NCBI GenBank assembly: GCA_963971535.1
Contig: OZ020589.1
Location: 81,599,184-81,663,183 of the forward strand
Source: Notolepis coatsorum
Lineage: Eukaryota; Chordata; Actinopteri; Aulopiformes; Paralepididae
Length of the DNA stretch: 64,000 nt
Direction of reading: 5' to 3'
In this document: positions 39,435 to 51,528 of the stretch, in pieces
How positions within the stretch are numbered: position 1 is the stretch's first letter
How the letters are laid out: each line of letters begins with the position of its first letter
The notes under the pieces: model-generated
Databases searched by the model: none
Told to the model about the DNA's origin: nothing
The model's input: the letters and a program-made list of their open reading frames with translations, nothing else
Translations under genes and position numbers: made by a program

Positions 39435-40120
39435 CCAATGTCCACTGGTAGTAAACCTCTTAGGCAAAATTACACCGCGTGTTTATTTGAGCTGGACCAA
39501 GCATTGACATTTTGTATTTTTTGTGGGAAGGTGAATGGTCAGTAGCCTCTCTCTGCAACTAAATACAAATTCCAAACAGTCAACAGCACTGATGTTAACC
39601 AATCACATGAGAGGCAGGTGTGTTTGCTTGTCCTTTCATTAAACCTCTGCGTTGGGTGTAAAAGGCTGAGAGCCAAATGGTATTAAATGTTGTAATACTT
39701 CAGTGCTTCACCCACATACTCTTATTGTAATAAGTCATTCTACAGAAGCGCATACTTTTCTGTCCCCAGCCTTTGCAGAAAGCATACACTTTAAACAGAC
39801 TTTGTAGTCACATTTAATTTATATATACGAATAAAGTAAAATGTTCTTTGAACAATTATACCTATTTGAGCCAAGAATTGGGCAATATTAGTTTTTAATC
39901 AATTATATGAAATTCCAAGTACAAGAAAAGTGATTGTCCCCAATGTCATGTATTGAGGTTTAGGGGCATATTTAGAGTTTACAAATATATTTCCCTCCCA
40001 TTTTAAATGCAATAATGTATACACCACTATCACATTTATGAAGTGGATAACATAAAAAAATTAAATACCAACTAATATTATAAATAATATAATGGAAATA
40101 GCTGTCCCCTGGTGTCATGT
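39434..40120. other. Unassigned AT-rich DNA
   Basis: No gene or element ends recognised; it may be the upstream part of the element coding at 40661. Confidence 0.45.
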
Positions 40121-40534
40121 CACTGGTGTTACCGCTTAACAAAAATCCCTATTCTGAAAAAAATCCAAAGACTTGTGACATCACTTCCTACTTCCTACGT
40201 CCTACTTCCTGAAGAACTGTCAAGAAAGGTACATTGTCAGTCTGCTGTCTTTTTTCAAATGTTGGAAATGTTCTCATTTATCTCATAATTTCATACGAGA
40301 CATTTAGAGTCACTGGTATGACCTATTTTTTAAGAAGAGAAATGTAAAAAATATATAATACAAATTGATTAAATTATATAATATGAGTTTAGCATGATTA
40401 GCAACATGTGGTTTGAGGTACTGTAGCTGCCATTTTGTAAAATACACATTTCATGAAAATGGTCACTGGTGTTACCATCACTGGTGTTACTGCTCCTCAT
40501 GGTAACACCAGTGACGACCAGTAACATCAGTGAC
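40121..40534. promoter_or_regulatory. Cluster of cactggtgttacc motifs upstream of the DDE-like gene
   Basis: The motif occurs forward at 40121 and 40464, forward with one change at about 40479, and reversed at about 40500 (ggtaacaccagtg) and 40518 (taacatcagtg). Repeats in both orientations close to a transposase-like gene recall subterminal transposase-binding sites. That is inference. Confidence 0.5.
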
Positions 40535-40660
40535 TATCTTGTGTAAATAAGCTTTAGTAAAAGCTTTTAAAGAAGTTGTTATGCATAACATATAACTCAT
40601 TAGTTCCTATTTCATGATCACAACTTCCTATTGTCATTGTTATTGTTCCTTTTGTCAGTT

Positions 40661-42131
40661 ATGGCTAAATTAAGTGCAGCTGAAAAGCAGATAATGTACA
40701 GACAGCGCAGGGATGCAGATCCAGAGCGCAGAGCAGCATACAGCATAAGAAATTAAGTGACCAAAGTGCAACAGAGAAGAGAAGTGAACGCAAGGCATGG
40801 CAGGTCCGCCAGGAAAGATGCAGGCAAAGACGCAGAGCAGGAGCATTGACCCCCCCATCATCACCAGATAGATCACCCAGCATTTCAAGGTATATATGGA
40901 ACTTGAGATGTTACGAATCCACTCTGACACAGTGGTGCCAGGAGAAGGTGGACTACTCCAAACCAGGCGAAGAGACGAGGATGAGCACAATCAATGTGAA
41001 GAAAGATGTCCCAATACAAGAGGATAAACTTGTGGCACAATTCCAGGACAGGCTCTTCAATTTTCTGAGACATAATTCAATATCCGATGGCAATACAATG
41101 CCTACAAAAATCTCAGAGAGAACCTGACCACCAAGGACTGCCTCATCCATGTTGATTTTTGTGAAAATTACACATGTAAATATTCTAATGAGATCCAGTC
41201 AGTCCACTTTCGGGGATCGCATCAACAGGTGACCCTCCACACCGCAGTCCTATATCTAAAGGACCTGCCAACCATGCCCTTCTGTACCATCTCCCCCAGC
41301 AGAAGGCATGACCCACCAGCTGTATGGGCTTATCTTGACCCCATCCTGGAAATGCTTACAGAGCACCTTCACCTCTTCAGTGATGGCCCTGCCACCCAGT
41401 ACAAAAACCGAAAAAACATCTACATGATTTCCACTGCACCACACCAGAAGGGGTTCTCAAAGATCACATGGAACTTCTTCGAGTCAAGTCATGGTCAAGG
41501 GTGCACTGAAGAGAACAGCTGACATCTTGGTTTGCCAGGGTAAGGACATACCTGATGCAAAGAGCTTCTATCAGCAGCTGAAGGAATCGATCAAGCTGAA
41601 GCTCTTATGTGAGTGAGGAGGAAGTTGAGAAGAAGGATGAAAGTCTACACCAAGTGCCTCTTGTCACAGTTAAAGATGCATCAGGTCCTTAGCATCTCCC
41701 CGACCCCAGGTATCCTGAAATACAGGGACATTAGCTGCTTCTGCCAGGCTGCTGAGGGGGTGTTTGATTGCTCATGCCACAGTCGACAGGAGGTTTCCCT
41801 AGTGGCAACGGAACAAGCAGATAAAGCTCTGGATGTCAGACCAGATGTCATCAAACACCACCACAGTGGGCAGTGGTGTGTTGTGCGCTATGATGACCAG
41901 CCCTAACCAGGCATAATCCTGGAGGTGGAGGAGCACAATGTTAAAGTAAAGTGCATGCACCGGAACGGCATCAATAGATTCTTCTGGCCAAGCCCCAGAG
42001 AAGATGTGAACTGGTATGGGGATGATCAGATCATGTGCCTAATCCCAGAGCCGTTGGCAGTAAACAAGCGATCAGTTCTGAATGTACAGGAACTCTGGGA
42101 GTTCATCATGGGGCAGCTGGATAACAACTAA
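40661..42131 (+). pseudogene. Decayed DDE-transposase-like gene, family unnamed
   Basis: The start at 40661 opens a basic N-terminus (SAAEKQIMYRQRRDADPERR) that shifts frame near 40750. It continues as an Arg-rich stretch ending in TPPSSPDRSPS. After a gap or intron-like AG/GT at about 40890 comes the core, in about two frames: IHVDFCENY (D near 41154), RGSHQQVTLHT, SRRHDPPAVWA, HLFSDGPATQY (D near 41382) and NFFESSHGQG (E near 41481). The second D and the E are about 33 residues apart. The C-terminal part has CFCQAAEGVFDCSC (Cys-rich), CVVRYDDQP and NRFFWPSPREDVNWY, ending at 42131. Similar long proteins are, to my recollection, common and unnamed in fish genomes. At least four frame or stop lesions make it nonfunctional. 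Confidence 0.72.
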
Positions 42132-42246
42132 GCCCCTGTGGTTACATACATAAAGAGGACAGTTCCAAGTTAAGTTTCCCCCTTTAGTCCTGCAACATAG
42201 TTGTAGTAGTAGTAGCAGCCAATGGCACATGAGCTTGAGAATGTAC
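42132..42246. other. 3' flank of the DDE-like gene
   Basis: Short stretch with gtagtagtagtag at 42204-42216. No terminal repeat recognised. Confidence 0.4.
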
Positions 42247-42432
42247 TTTAACCTCTTAACCTGCGCCCCCAAAAGTGGCCATTTTAGTTTTAGTTTTTAA
42301 GGAATGCATACTTTTTTTGGAAACCAAAGCAACATACTTTATACTTATAGCACATGCATGAGCCTGGTCTCTTTTGAAAGATGACATTCTGAAGTTTATG
42401 ATTCACTTTTAGTGCTAATGAAATAGAGTAAC
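42247..42432. repeat. Dispersed repeat R1, copy 3, cut by DIRS-A
   Basis: Starts ttaacctcttaacc and matches R1 to atagagtaac at 42432. In copy 2 the sequence continues with aggtttgaac; here a DIRS-like end begins instead. Confidence 0.75.
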
Positions 42433-42761
42433 AAAGGTTATCCTATAACCCTAGTTATATGAGTAATAGCGAGCGCTCTGCTCTATTGGAACTATCCCTT
42501 TAATCATATTCTATCATGAAAACTTTCACCACGTGTACGCACCTGCCCACCTGCCTGACCACTCCCACATCCGCTCCTATATAAGCGGGGTCATGGCCAT
42601 ACTATCAGCTCCTTCCCCAGTCTTTCACAGCCTAAGCGGAAGACTGTGCGGTCCTCAGTGAGTCAGAGCAGAGCGCTCGCTATTACCCATATAACTAGGG
42701 TTATAGGATGACCTTCGTTATATTTCGTTATAGCTTACGCTCTGCTCTATTGGATCTGAGC
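42433..42761 (-). mobile_element. DIRS-A: 3' inverted terminal repeat and internal complementary region
   Basis: It begins ggttatcctataaccctag directly after AAC. About 200 bp of terminal repeat follow. Then comes an internal complementary region (about 42666-42750) that joins complements of both outer ends: cgctattacccatataacta…ataggatgacc and ttcgttatagcttacgctc. This arrangement defines the 3' side of DIRS-type elements. The element continues, inverted, at 49356 downward. Confidence 0.85.
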
Positions 42762-43626
42762 TAGGCTTGGGCGGTATGACGGTATTACGGTATACCAGGG
42801 TATTTAGAAATCCCGACGGTATTGAAAATCAATACCGTCAAAATCACAGATGCGTTTCAGTTTCTATTACACTGAAACAGAGTTTTGACAGGGACGGCAT
42901 TGGTTGTAGTGCACACACAGCACGCGCCAGCAGAGGGCGAGACCAGTCCTCACTAGTGGAGCAAGCACAGGCAGAGCTGGTTGTCTACACACAGGAGGAC
43001 GGGAAAACCCGCTTCAGTGGTGGAAATTAAATGAGACACGCTTACCGTTGCTGGTGCTGCGGGCTAACTGGCTATTCTGAGAGCTAACGTTACTAGTACT
43101 AGGGTGCTGCAGGCTAACTGACTACCGTTCTGAGAGCTAACGATAGTAGCACTAGGATGCTGCGGGCTTCTGGCTACCTTCTGAGAGCTAACGATAGTAG
43201 CACTAGGATGCTGCAGCCTTCTGGCTACCTTCTGAGAGCTAACGATAGTAGCACTAGGATGCTGCAGGCTTCTGGCTACCTTCTGAGAGCTAACGATAGT
43301 AGCACTAGGATGCTGCAGGCTTCTGGCTACCTTCTGAGAGCTAACGTTACTAGTACTAGGGTGCTGCAGGCTAACTGGCTACCGTTCTGAGAGCTAACGA
43401 TAGTAGCACTAGGATGCTGCAGGCTTCTGGCTACCTTCTGAGAGCTAACGATTGTAGCACTAGGATGCTGCGGGCTAACTGGCCATCGTTCCGTGATTTG
43501 TTTACTTGGTAACACAGGTTTCCCCCCCCCCCTGATGTAAATGAAAGTCATACCGTCATATACCGTATACAGGGGTATTATGTCATGTATGACGGTATGA
43601 AAAAAAAATTATACCGCCCAAGCCTA
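42762..43626 (+). mobile_element. hAT copy X (TAGGCTTGGGCGGTAT ends)
   Basis: The ends are taggcttgggcggtat and ataccgcccaagccta. The left flank is atctgagc (42754-42761) and the right flank is ccactgag (43627-43634). They do not match each other. The left flank matches the reverse complement of the flank left of copy Y, and the right flank matches the reverse complement of the flank right of copy Y. X and Y are therefore recombinants. The interior has ACCGTC/GACGGT words and a 51-bp minisatellite. No transposase. Confidence 0.93.
43100..43475. repeat. 51-bp minisatellite in hAT X
   Basis: Seven or so units containing aggatgctgcaggcttctgg and gagagctaacgatagtagca. The same array, inverted, is in hAT Y at 49470-49865, so it is ancestral to the family. 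Confidence 0.93.
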
Positions 43627-44137
43627 CCACTGAGTTCATCTGACCAGTCGATGCTCTCCAGTTCTTGGTTAAAGGCCTCTCTAGAGTAGGTTTTAAGGTC
43701 TCTAGATGTGACTGTTTTGTGACAGCCGGCCTTCTGTTTTAGCTTTTTGCGGGTACAGAAAATCATATAATGATCACTTAACCCGCATGCTATCACCCCT
43801 TTATTGGAGATCATGGACTTGTCAGAGGTCAAAATGAGGTCAATGGTGGTTTGTGTTGAATCACATACCCTTGTGCGTTGGGTGATTAGCTGGCTGAAAC
43901 CGTGCAGATCAGAAAACCTACTGAAGGCCCTGAAGACGGGTGCTGCTTTATGCAGCATATCCGTGTTCCAGTCCCCAATAAGAATTTTTTCTACACCCTC
44001 CACCCCAGCTAAATACCCATCAAGTGTGTCATAGAAGCCACTCTGTTCTGGCGGTCTATAGATTGTGCGTATTAGTACTGGTTTTGCCCTATCGAATAGG
44101 ATTTCAATCCAAACCGTTTCAATTTCGTCATGGTTAA
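43627..44137 (-). pseudogene. LINE family E, endonuclease C-terminal half (inverted segment)
   Basis: The minus strand carries the second half of an apurinic-type endonuclease: LIRTIYRPPEQSGFYDTL, ILIGDWNTDML, TIDLILTSD and CGLSDHYMIFCTRK, continuing to ESIDWSDEL. It stops at hAT X. The next codons of the same protein begin at 55227 on the plus strand, beyond hAT Y. The first half lies at 45086-45330 across the piggyBac-like insertion, with the reading frame unbroken. Confidence 0.92.
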
Positions 44138-45085
44138 CACATCCACCGCCGGAAACGGCTTACGACGTGTTTCAAGGTCATGTGAATTCCGCCTATCCAC
44201 GGCGTACAACGTTATTGAGATCATATTTCATTTTTTTGCCATGGTATTCATAATTCCCTCACAAGCCTGGTCTGATACAGTCGGAGCCTGCACAACAGTG
44301 CAACGCTTCAATACCGCCGCCTGGTGGATGATCGGGCGAGTTACCAAACCGGAAATGGATCGAGTCGATCTCTGTGCATCTGGGAAATGCGTCCGGCAGT
44401 CACATATTGTTGCGGGACTGTAGACACACATCCGTGTATATGGATCGCTGCCATAACTCAATAATCGATATGATTTGGGCGTTTATTATTATTATACAAA
44501 CCGGAAATGGATCTAGTCGATCCACGTCAAATAAGTGGGATCTTTTTCCTCCAGTCTCATCGGCAAACGGTAAGAGGACAGTAAAGTTACTTTCATCGTG
44601 TTTGTTTATTATTATTAATGCAAACTGCTCTGATCAATATATCACCCATACTACATAAAGCATTTACTGACGATCACGGAATTATAAATGACCCCCCCCC
44701 CGTTCATCCGCGCATGATGAGTCATAACGTTTAGGATCGTATTCAGTTGGATTTTTTAATATAGCGTGTATCACGAAATAAACTGCAATCGATAATCTAT
44801 ATTATGCGTTTAGGCCTATAACTAGCGTTCTAGGAATTACTGCAGAAAACGATAAAAACATATTTATATTCTAGACGGTATTTTCGTATGAATCTATGAA
44901 TGAAAAAGTATAATGTTCCTACATCCTGAACGATAGATAATCGATGTTGAATGGGCCATAGTAATGTCAATTTAGCAATATAATTTAAAAAGTTATAGCC
45001 CTGCAAAGAAGTTGAACATCTCCATAGGCTTAGAGTGGTGGCAGAGAGTGGTATGAGAGGGGCACAATGCCCGGCGGTCAATGTG
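44138..45085. mobile_element. piggyBac-like non-autonomous element in LINE E
   Basis: A 948-bp element with ends cacatccaccgccgg and ccggcggtcaatgtg. It is flanked by TTAA on both sides (44134-44137 and 45086-45089). Removing it with one TTAA restores a continuous LINE endonuclease reading frame (RTDLN followed by HDEIETVWIE). TTAA duplication and CAC-type ends identify the piggyBac superfamily. The interior is non-coding with short C runs. Confidence 0.93.
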
Positions 45086-45634
45086 TTAAGGTCAGTACGG
45101 TTGATGAATTTGGTATCTTTGTGTATATACACACAGATGCCACCTCCATATTGATTCCTATCCCTCCTGACTATTGAGTAGTTTTCGATTTCAATCTCTG
45201 GATCCTGTGCAGATGAGTCTAGCTTTGTTTCTGTGAAACACAATATGTTTGCCTTCCCGTTTAAAAACAATTGTCTGAATTCTGAATATATGAAGTCCAT
45301 TTGTGTTGGTAATCTGATTGATGTCGTCAAGCTGGAAGTATTGCTGTTCCTTTGTGTCCTGTCCTGTGGTGGGGGGAGGGGGGGCGTTGTTGGTGTTTGT
45401 GCCGTGAGTTGGGAGGGGGGGGGGGCGGGGGGTGATCCTTTGTCCTCTGCTAGCGTCTGTATTCCTCGGTGTGAAAGTCCACGATGTGGGGGGGGGGGGG
45501 GGGCTGGTTGTTGCTTACAGATGCGTCTGGATGTCCTCCATTGTGGGGGAGGGGGGGTGGATCTGCCCTTTGTCCTTGACCGGGTAGTCCAGCTAGCCTG
45601 GCGGGGTTAACTGAGCTAACCAGCGGGTCCTTGG
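45086..45634 (-). pseudogene. LINE family E, 5' region and endonuclease N-terminal half (inverted segment)
   Basis: The minus strand starts near 45330 with TSIRLPTQMDFI, then ILCFTETKLDSS (catalytic Glu motif) and YGGGICVYIHKDTKFINRTD. It joins the downstream half across the piggyBac-like element. Upstream, 45331-45634 holds long G/C runs and may be the 5' UTR or a decayed first ORF. Confidence 0.88.
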
Positions 45635-46307
45635 TAGGGCTGGGCGATATGGCCTCTAAAGGATATCGCGATATTTTTTTGCTATATCACGATACACGAT
45701 ATATATCGCGATATTTGGACATTTACTCTAAAGCACTTACAAATGCTTGATTTAACCCTTTGATGCATACAGTCATGCCAATACGATGATTATAATAGTC
45801 CCTGCAACATATGTTTGCATTAAACCATGAAGATGCTTTAAAAATTTATTAAATTAAAAGTTTCAAAAAATTTACTAAGACATTGTCTCTACTGAGATAC
45901 TAATACTTTTTATTTTTTGTATTAAAAATTTTACAATCTACTGTAAGACCATTTATATAAAAAAAAAACACACACACACTTTATATATACACACTACTGT
46001 GAGACAATAATAATCACACACAAAGGGATAATGGCTTATAGCAGACTTGATGATTGTATAATATTTCAGATAATGAAATTAAATGTTTATCATCAACTAT
46101 CCCAGTTTGTATTTATATTGTAACGTGTGGCCACTTTAAATCATTGAGAGCGAGAGCGAGAGCGAGAGAGAGGTTCCTGCTTGCCGCAGGGCTGTATAAC
46201 AGAATATAGGGAGGGCTGGAAATCTATTGTGCTCCCACTGTCCTGTGGAGGGCAGCAATACGCCTATACGTGTAGTCCGCCGGAAATATACAAGAAGAAG
46301 AAGAGAG

Positions 46308-46367
<60 letters not shown>

Positions 46368-46695
46368 CGTTTAGCACGTTAGTTAGATAGTTTAGCGTTA
46401 GCTGAGAAGCTAACAGTGGCTAACGTTAGCCAGTTGATCAATTCAATTCAATTGAAGGTCTGAGCTGGTCTATGTCTAATGAAATGACAATTGCTCATCA
46501 TTGAAGGTTCGCATTGGTCTGTGTCTATAATGAAATGAGAGGAAAACGCTGCGCTAAAGCAAGTCGGTCCGTGTTGATAGTTTGTTTTTAGCCGCGGCGG
46601 CTAACTGACTGCTAATACTCGATGTTCACGATATAGCAATTTACTACATCTCACGTAGAACAAGCCACGATACATCACAATGAGACTGTTTATTT
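45635..46695 (+). mobile_element. hAT end (TAGGGCTGGGCGATA) and truncated body
   Basis: Starts tagggctgggcgatatggcc, the same terminal repeat as the element at 2289, followed by TATCGCGATAT-rich subterminal DNA. No right end or target duplication is found, so it is truncated. The body contains AT-rich sequence and a GA microsatellite at 46304-46362. Confidence 0.7.
46304..46362. repeat. (GA)n microsatellite
   Basis: About 28 GA units; a shorter gagagc stretch lies at 46146-46171. Confidence 0.95.
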
Positions 46696-46871
46696 GCGCA
46701 TTCTTTACTTTCCATTTCTGTCTGGAGTTGATTCATTGGTGAGTTAATGTACAAGTCCATAATCCACAGGAGGGAAAGTAAAAAATGCGCAAAATACCTT
46801 GTTGGTTTGTAGCATCGTTTTTTTTGGCCGGGAGCTCTTTGAAATGCGACCGTCCATGTCGAGTGCCGGAT
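46696..46871. other. Junction zone with a short inverted repeat
   Basis: gcgcattctttactttcc at 46696 is mirrored by ggaaagtaaaaaatgcgc at about 46773. The limit between the truncated hAT and DIRS-A lies somewhere here. DIRS-A's 5' terminal repeat is not found. Confidence 0.45.
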
Positions 46872-49356
46872 CGTGTTTCAGAACCTCCCTCTCAGTGAGA
46901 GAGCCTCCTCAGAGTTTCAGAGCCTCCTCCTCAGATAGTCTTAGTCCAATTGTTACATGAACCTTTTTCAATTGTTTTACTCAGGTTGTGGTCTCTCTGG
47001 GATAATCGCTGTCTTCTCCTCTTACATAAAGAGCAGAATTGACGCGTTTTTATTCCCAGGCTCGAGAGGCCATTGAAGCACAAGCACGTTTTCTTATTGG
47101 CCAAGAGACATGTCCGTGAGTTACAGGGCCTGTGCTGCAGACTGCTGTTATTGTAAAGGATAGGTGATGCAATGCAGTAGCGACAATTTGTTCTTCTTCT
47201 CTGCTCCCTACCACTAGTGTATATTGGGTCAGAGCCTCCTCCTCAGGGAGTTTCAGAGCCTCCTCTGTGAGTTTCAGAACCTCCCTCTCAGTGAGAGAGC
47301 CTCCTCAGAGTTTCAGAGCCTCCTCCTCAGAGAGTCTTAGTCCAATTGTTCCATGAACCCTTTTCAATTGGTTTAGTCACGTTGTGGTCTCTCTGGGAAA
47401 ATCGCTGTCTTCTCCTCTTACATAAAGAGCAGAATTGATGCGGTTGTTATTCCCAGGCTCGTCGTATGTGAGCCCGTGTCTGTGTCTCTAGACCGGCTCC
47501 CTGCTGCAAGTCCCAGACAGCAAGGGGTAACGTTGTGAGGCTCTTTCTTGTTAGAAATTCGCCGTCACTGTTCTCGGGTTCTTTGCGAGCATATACGCTG
47601 TTTTATGAAATCAGCGTATGGTCTTATGAGACTGATCAGCGCTGGCCCAGGGTGTTTTTTCTATGATTGAATATGCTTTGTGGGTCCGGCGCACCTTGGT
47701 TGCCCAACATCATAAAAACTGTGTTTTTATGCGGTCGGCTGGGAAGGAGTTTTTTGTCTCTACCGAGCGCCAGTGCACTAGGTTAGACTCGACGGCTCAC
47801 GTACATCTCTGGGGGGAGATGACGGAGTAGATCAAAACATTGGCAGGGGGGTCTCACGCCCGTTGGGTGGGCCACCAGGAGTAGTGCGTTCGTGTACTGA
47901 CCGTCTTGGTGGTGCCCTCTGTGATGTTTTGGATCGACACGCGTACCTACCCCCCTCTTAGGACTGGGGGCGGCGGCGTGACTAGGGCACAGGACTGGTC
48001 CTGGTCCCGCCGGACCGGATCAGTTTAACCCATTGTCCGTCGGGGCGCAGACAGGTTCTGGTACCCCGAAGGACTCTGTGCTTTTCCGGGGGGAAAATGC
48101 CAGGTCGGGCTGGACGTCACAGGGGTTGATGTCATGAATGTGTGTGTGTCATATAGATGCCACTACGAGTTGCCCTTAACAGTGGCGTGCATTGGTCAAT
48201 ACTGTGTTGTACCTTTTGCACGATGTTAGGGGGTTGGTCCTTCTCCATTTGTTTTCACCCCTCCCTGCTAAACCGGGGATGGGAGGGGGCTGTCGGGGAG
48301 GCTGCTTCTGTCAACTCCTCTATGCATCCCTGTGTAGGTCCCGGTCCGCCAGGCCCAGGTCGGGCCTTGCCCTCAATGACCTGTTGACCTGGGTTAACCC
48401 TTTTTAAACCTGAAATGCTTTAACTGCATTGTATAGTGTATACACGCAGTTATGTTTCTGGGGTTTCTTAGTGGGTTAAGGGAGCAACCACCTCCTGTTA
48501 AAGTAAACATAGGGGGGTGGTTGTCTCCCTGTGTTGGTAGCAGAGTTGACTCTCGGGTTGAGGCCGGGCCTGACCCCGTCTGCCCGAGAGTATGCCCCCG
48601 CATATTTCATGACGTCTGCCAATTGTGTCAAACTCTTTCTCTGAACCTCAACCCCGCCGGATTAATAAATTGGCGGGGTCAGGGTTCGTGGAGATTGTGA
48701 CATGGTGCACAGCATACCAAAACACCCTTTCCGCTGGGATACTGTTCTTACAGTAAGCCCCTTAGGCGCCTGTCTAGTCCACAGTGCTCCGGGCGCAGGT
48801 CGAGTTCTACTCTTGGGACCTGTCGAGTTCTACTCTTGGGACCTGTCGGCCTGGATTGAGGGATCAACCTCCTTGGAGGGGTGTCTCCCCGGCTCGCTGG
48901 CTGGCCCCACAATATTGTGGGGGGGAAGCCTCCTTGGGAGAGCTTTGGAGCGGCGTGCCAAGGGGAGAAGGGCCTTCACCTGGTTTCGGTCCTGTCCGAT
49001 ACACTGGCGATGTGGGGGGTGGTGTCACCAGTGACCGTCTGGTGGGGTCTCGATGCCGCGGCCTCGTTGACCTCACCAGGCCCCTTTTTTCAGGGGGTCC
49101 TAGCCCCCGGGATGTGGCCTGGGGCGGGGACCTCCTCCGTGCCCGCTGCATGTGGCATGTGGGTTGCGCGTCTGAGTAGTCCCACGGTGTGATTACCCTG
49201 TGCGTTTGACGCGCTAAACCCTCTTCGCACAGTCGGGTCCGATCTCCCTCCCGTCCCTCGCTAGGGGGGGCGGGGGGGCCCGGATCCTCCCCGGTATTCT
49301 GATGGTTGTAGGGGACCTCAGCGCGTACATCTGTCGAGCTTCCGCTCTGCTCAGAT
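46872..49356 (+). mobile_element. DIRS-A interior (inverted segment)
   Basis: Homologous, in opposite orientation, to the interior of DIRS-B at about 50400-52700. Matched landmarks include agcctcctcagagt-cagagcctcctcctcag, ggtctcacgcc…gtgggccacc, ccggatcag, gacctgggttaaccc and cttaggcgcctgtct. The last bases, 49321-49356, continue the sequence cut at 42761. No RT, RNase H or tyrosine recombinase motif is found. A 190-bp block at 46872-47062 is duplicated at 47273-47460. Confidence 0.82.
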
Positions 49357-50054
49357 TAGGTTTGGGCTGTATAATTTTTTTCATACTTTTATTTACATCA
49401 GTGGGGGGGGGGGGCAACCCGTGTTACCAAGTAAACAAATCACGGAACGATGGCCAGTTAGCCCCCAGCATCCTAGTACTACTATCGTTAGCTCTCAGAA
49501 GGTAGCCAGAAGCCTGCAGCATCCTAGTGCTACTATCGTTAGCTCTCAGAACGGTAGCCAGTTAGCCTGCAGCACCCTAGTACTAGTAACGTTAGCTCTC
49601 AGAAGGTAGCCAGAAGCCTGCAGCATCCTAGTGCTACTATCGTTAGCTCTCAGAAGGTAGCCAGAAGCCTGCAGCATCCTAGTGCTACTATCGTTAGCTC
49701 TCAGAAGGTAGCCAGAAGCCTGCAGCATCCTAGTGCTACTATCGTTAGCTCTCAGAAGGTAGCCAGAAGCCTGCAGCATCCTAGTGCTACTATCGTTAGC
49801 TCTCAGAACAGTAGCCAGTTAGCCTGCAGCACCCTAGTACTAGTAACGTTAGCTCTCAGAATAGCCAGTTAGCCCGCAGCACCAGCAACGGTAAGCGTGT
49901 CTCATTTAATTTCCTCCACTGAAGCGGGTTTTCCCGTCCTCCTGTGTGTAGACAACCAGCTCTGCGTGTGCTCGCTCCACTAGTGAGGACTGGTCTCGCC
50001 CTCTGCTGGCGCGTGCTGTGTGTGCACTACAACCAATGCCGTCCCTGTCAAAAC
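49357..50054 (-). mobile_element. hAT copy Y, first part
   Basis: Begins taggtttgggctgtat, a diverged end, and runs as the reverse complement of copy X through the 51-bp minisatellite to cctgtcaaaac at 50054. There DIRS-B interrupts it. The left flank gctcagat (49349-49356) is the exact reverse complement of the left flank of X. Confidence 0.93.
49470..49865. repeat. 51-bp minisatellite in hAT Y
   Basis: Inverted counterpart of the array at 43100-43475. Confidence 0.93.
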
Positions 50055-50292
50055 ATTAGGTTATGTATATAACCAAGTTCTGTTAATACTAGTGACGCTC
50101 AGCGTCATATTGCATATATCTCGCTTCAGCATATATACACTGAATACATTTCAAAATGTACCTCTACATGCCAGCATTCATCTGGCCACACCCCCATCCG
50201 CTTACCTACATAAGCGGGGATGGGACCACACACTCATCTCCTTCCCAACAAATTTCACCACAATGAAAAATCAAGGGCCGCAGCGGCGTCTA

Positions 50293-50383
50293 GACGCTGA
50301 GCGTCACTAGTATTAACAGAACTTGGTTATATACATAACCTAACGTTCTGTGTCATACTAGCTCCCGCTCAGCGTCATATTGC
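50293..50383. repeat. Internal complementary region of DIRS-B
   Basis: Reads gagcgtcactagtattaac…acataaccta followed by acgttctgtgtcatacta…gctcagcgtcatattgc. It is the reverse complement of the circle formed by the two element ends, as in DIRS elements. Confidence 0.85.
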
Positions 50384-51528
50384 ATAACAGGAGCTGAGCG
50401 GGAGCTAGAAGCTCGACAAATGAACCCTGCTGAGGCCCCCTACAACCATCAGACCAGGGAGGACCGAGCCCCCCCGACCCCCCCTAATGGAGGGCACCCC
50501 CCCTATTGGAGGTTCCCGGGAGGGCGACGGACCCGACCATGCGAAGAGGCACTCAAGCAACTCAACGCACAGGGTGAGCAGACCGTGGCCTGACCCCACG
50601 ACTACACACACGCACAACCCGCATGCCACCCGGGAACGAACGGAGGGAACAACCTTGTTACTGCCCCCAGAAATCACGGGGTCAAGGGCAAACCCAACCC
50701 CGTGGCAAGGCCGTAGCAGCGGAGCGCGAAGGAAGACCCAGACCCACTGAAGGGACTGGATCCCCTGGAAAACAGGGGCCCGGAGAGGTCAATGACGCCA
50801 GGCATCAAGACCCCACCAGGCGGTCACTTAGTGACACCGCCCCCACATCGCCAGCGTAGTCGGATAAGGCCCCTCCAAGAGCGGGCCCTTTCCCCCCAAT
50901 AGCACACCGCCTGGCACACTGACCCTGCAGAACAGGCAGTCAGCATGGCCGTAAGCACACAAAAAAGGTTAACCAACGGAAGCAGGCAGCGCACCGGGGA
51001 AAACCAGGCAACAGGTTGTAACCTGAGCCTGGAGCACTGCGGACGAGACAGGCGCCAAAGGAGTCAGCTGAAAACAGCCGCCCCGGCGGAAGGGGCGTAT
51101 GCTGGCGTTGTTGCATGACCAAGCCTCCATTTTTTACCTGGTTGAGGCAGAGAAGGCTGACACGATCCGCAGACGTCATGAACGTGCAGGGGCACCCTCA
51201 ACCGGGTAACCCGGGAGTTGACACTGCTCCAACACACCAGGGAATCAACCACCTTGGTGTTACCCAATGCGGTGGTTGTTCCTATAACCCCTCATGAAAA
51301 AACTCCAAAACACACCTGCGGGTATACACCGGCTATACCGCAGTACAAGTGTTTCAGTTTTCAAAAAAGGGTTAACCCAGGCCTACGGGTCGACGAAACA
51401 TTACTTCGGACTGGGCCCGGCGATACGGGAAGCACAGGGTCACCAGATGATGTCAAAGACCACCCCAACAGGCCCCTCTTCGCCATGCGTGAGAGAGGAG
51501 CGAAAAGAATGGAGAACCAGCCCCAAGC

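Noticed and set aside
43100-43475. CRISPR-like array
   Set aside because: Contiguous 51-bp tandem repeats without unique spacers, in a eukaryotic transposon.
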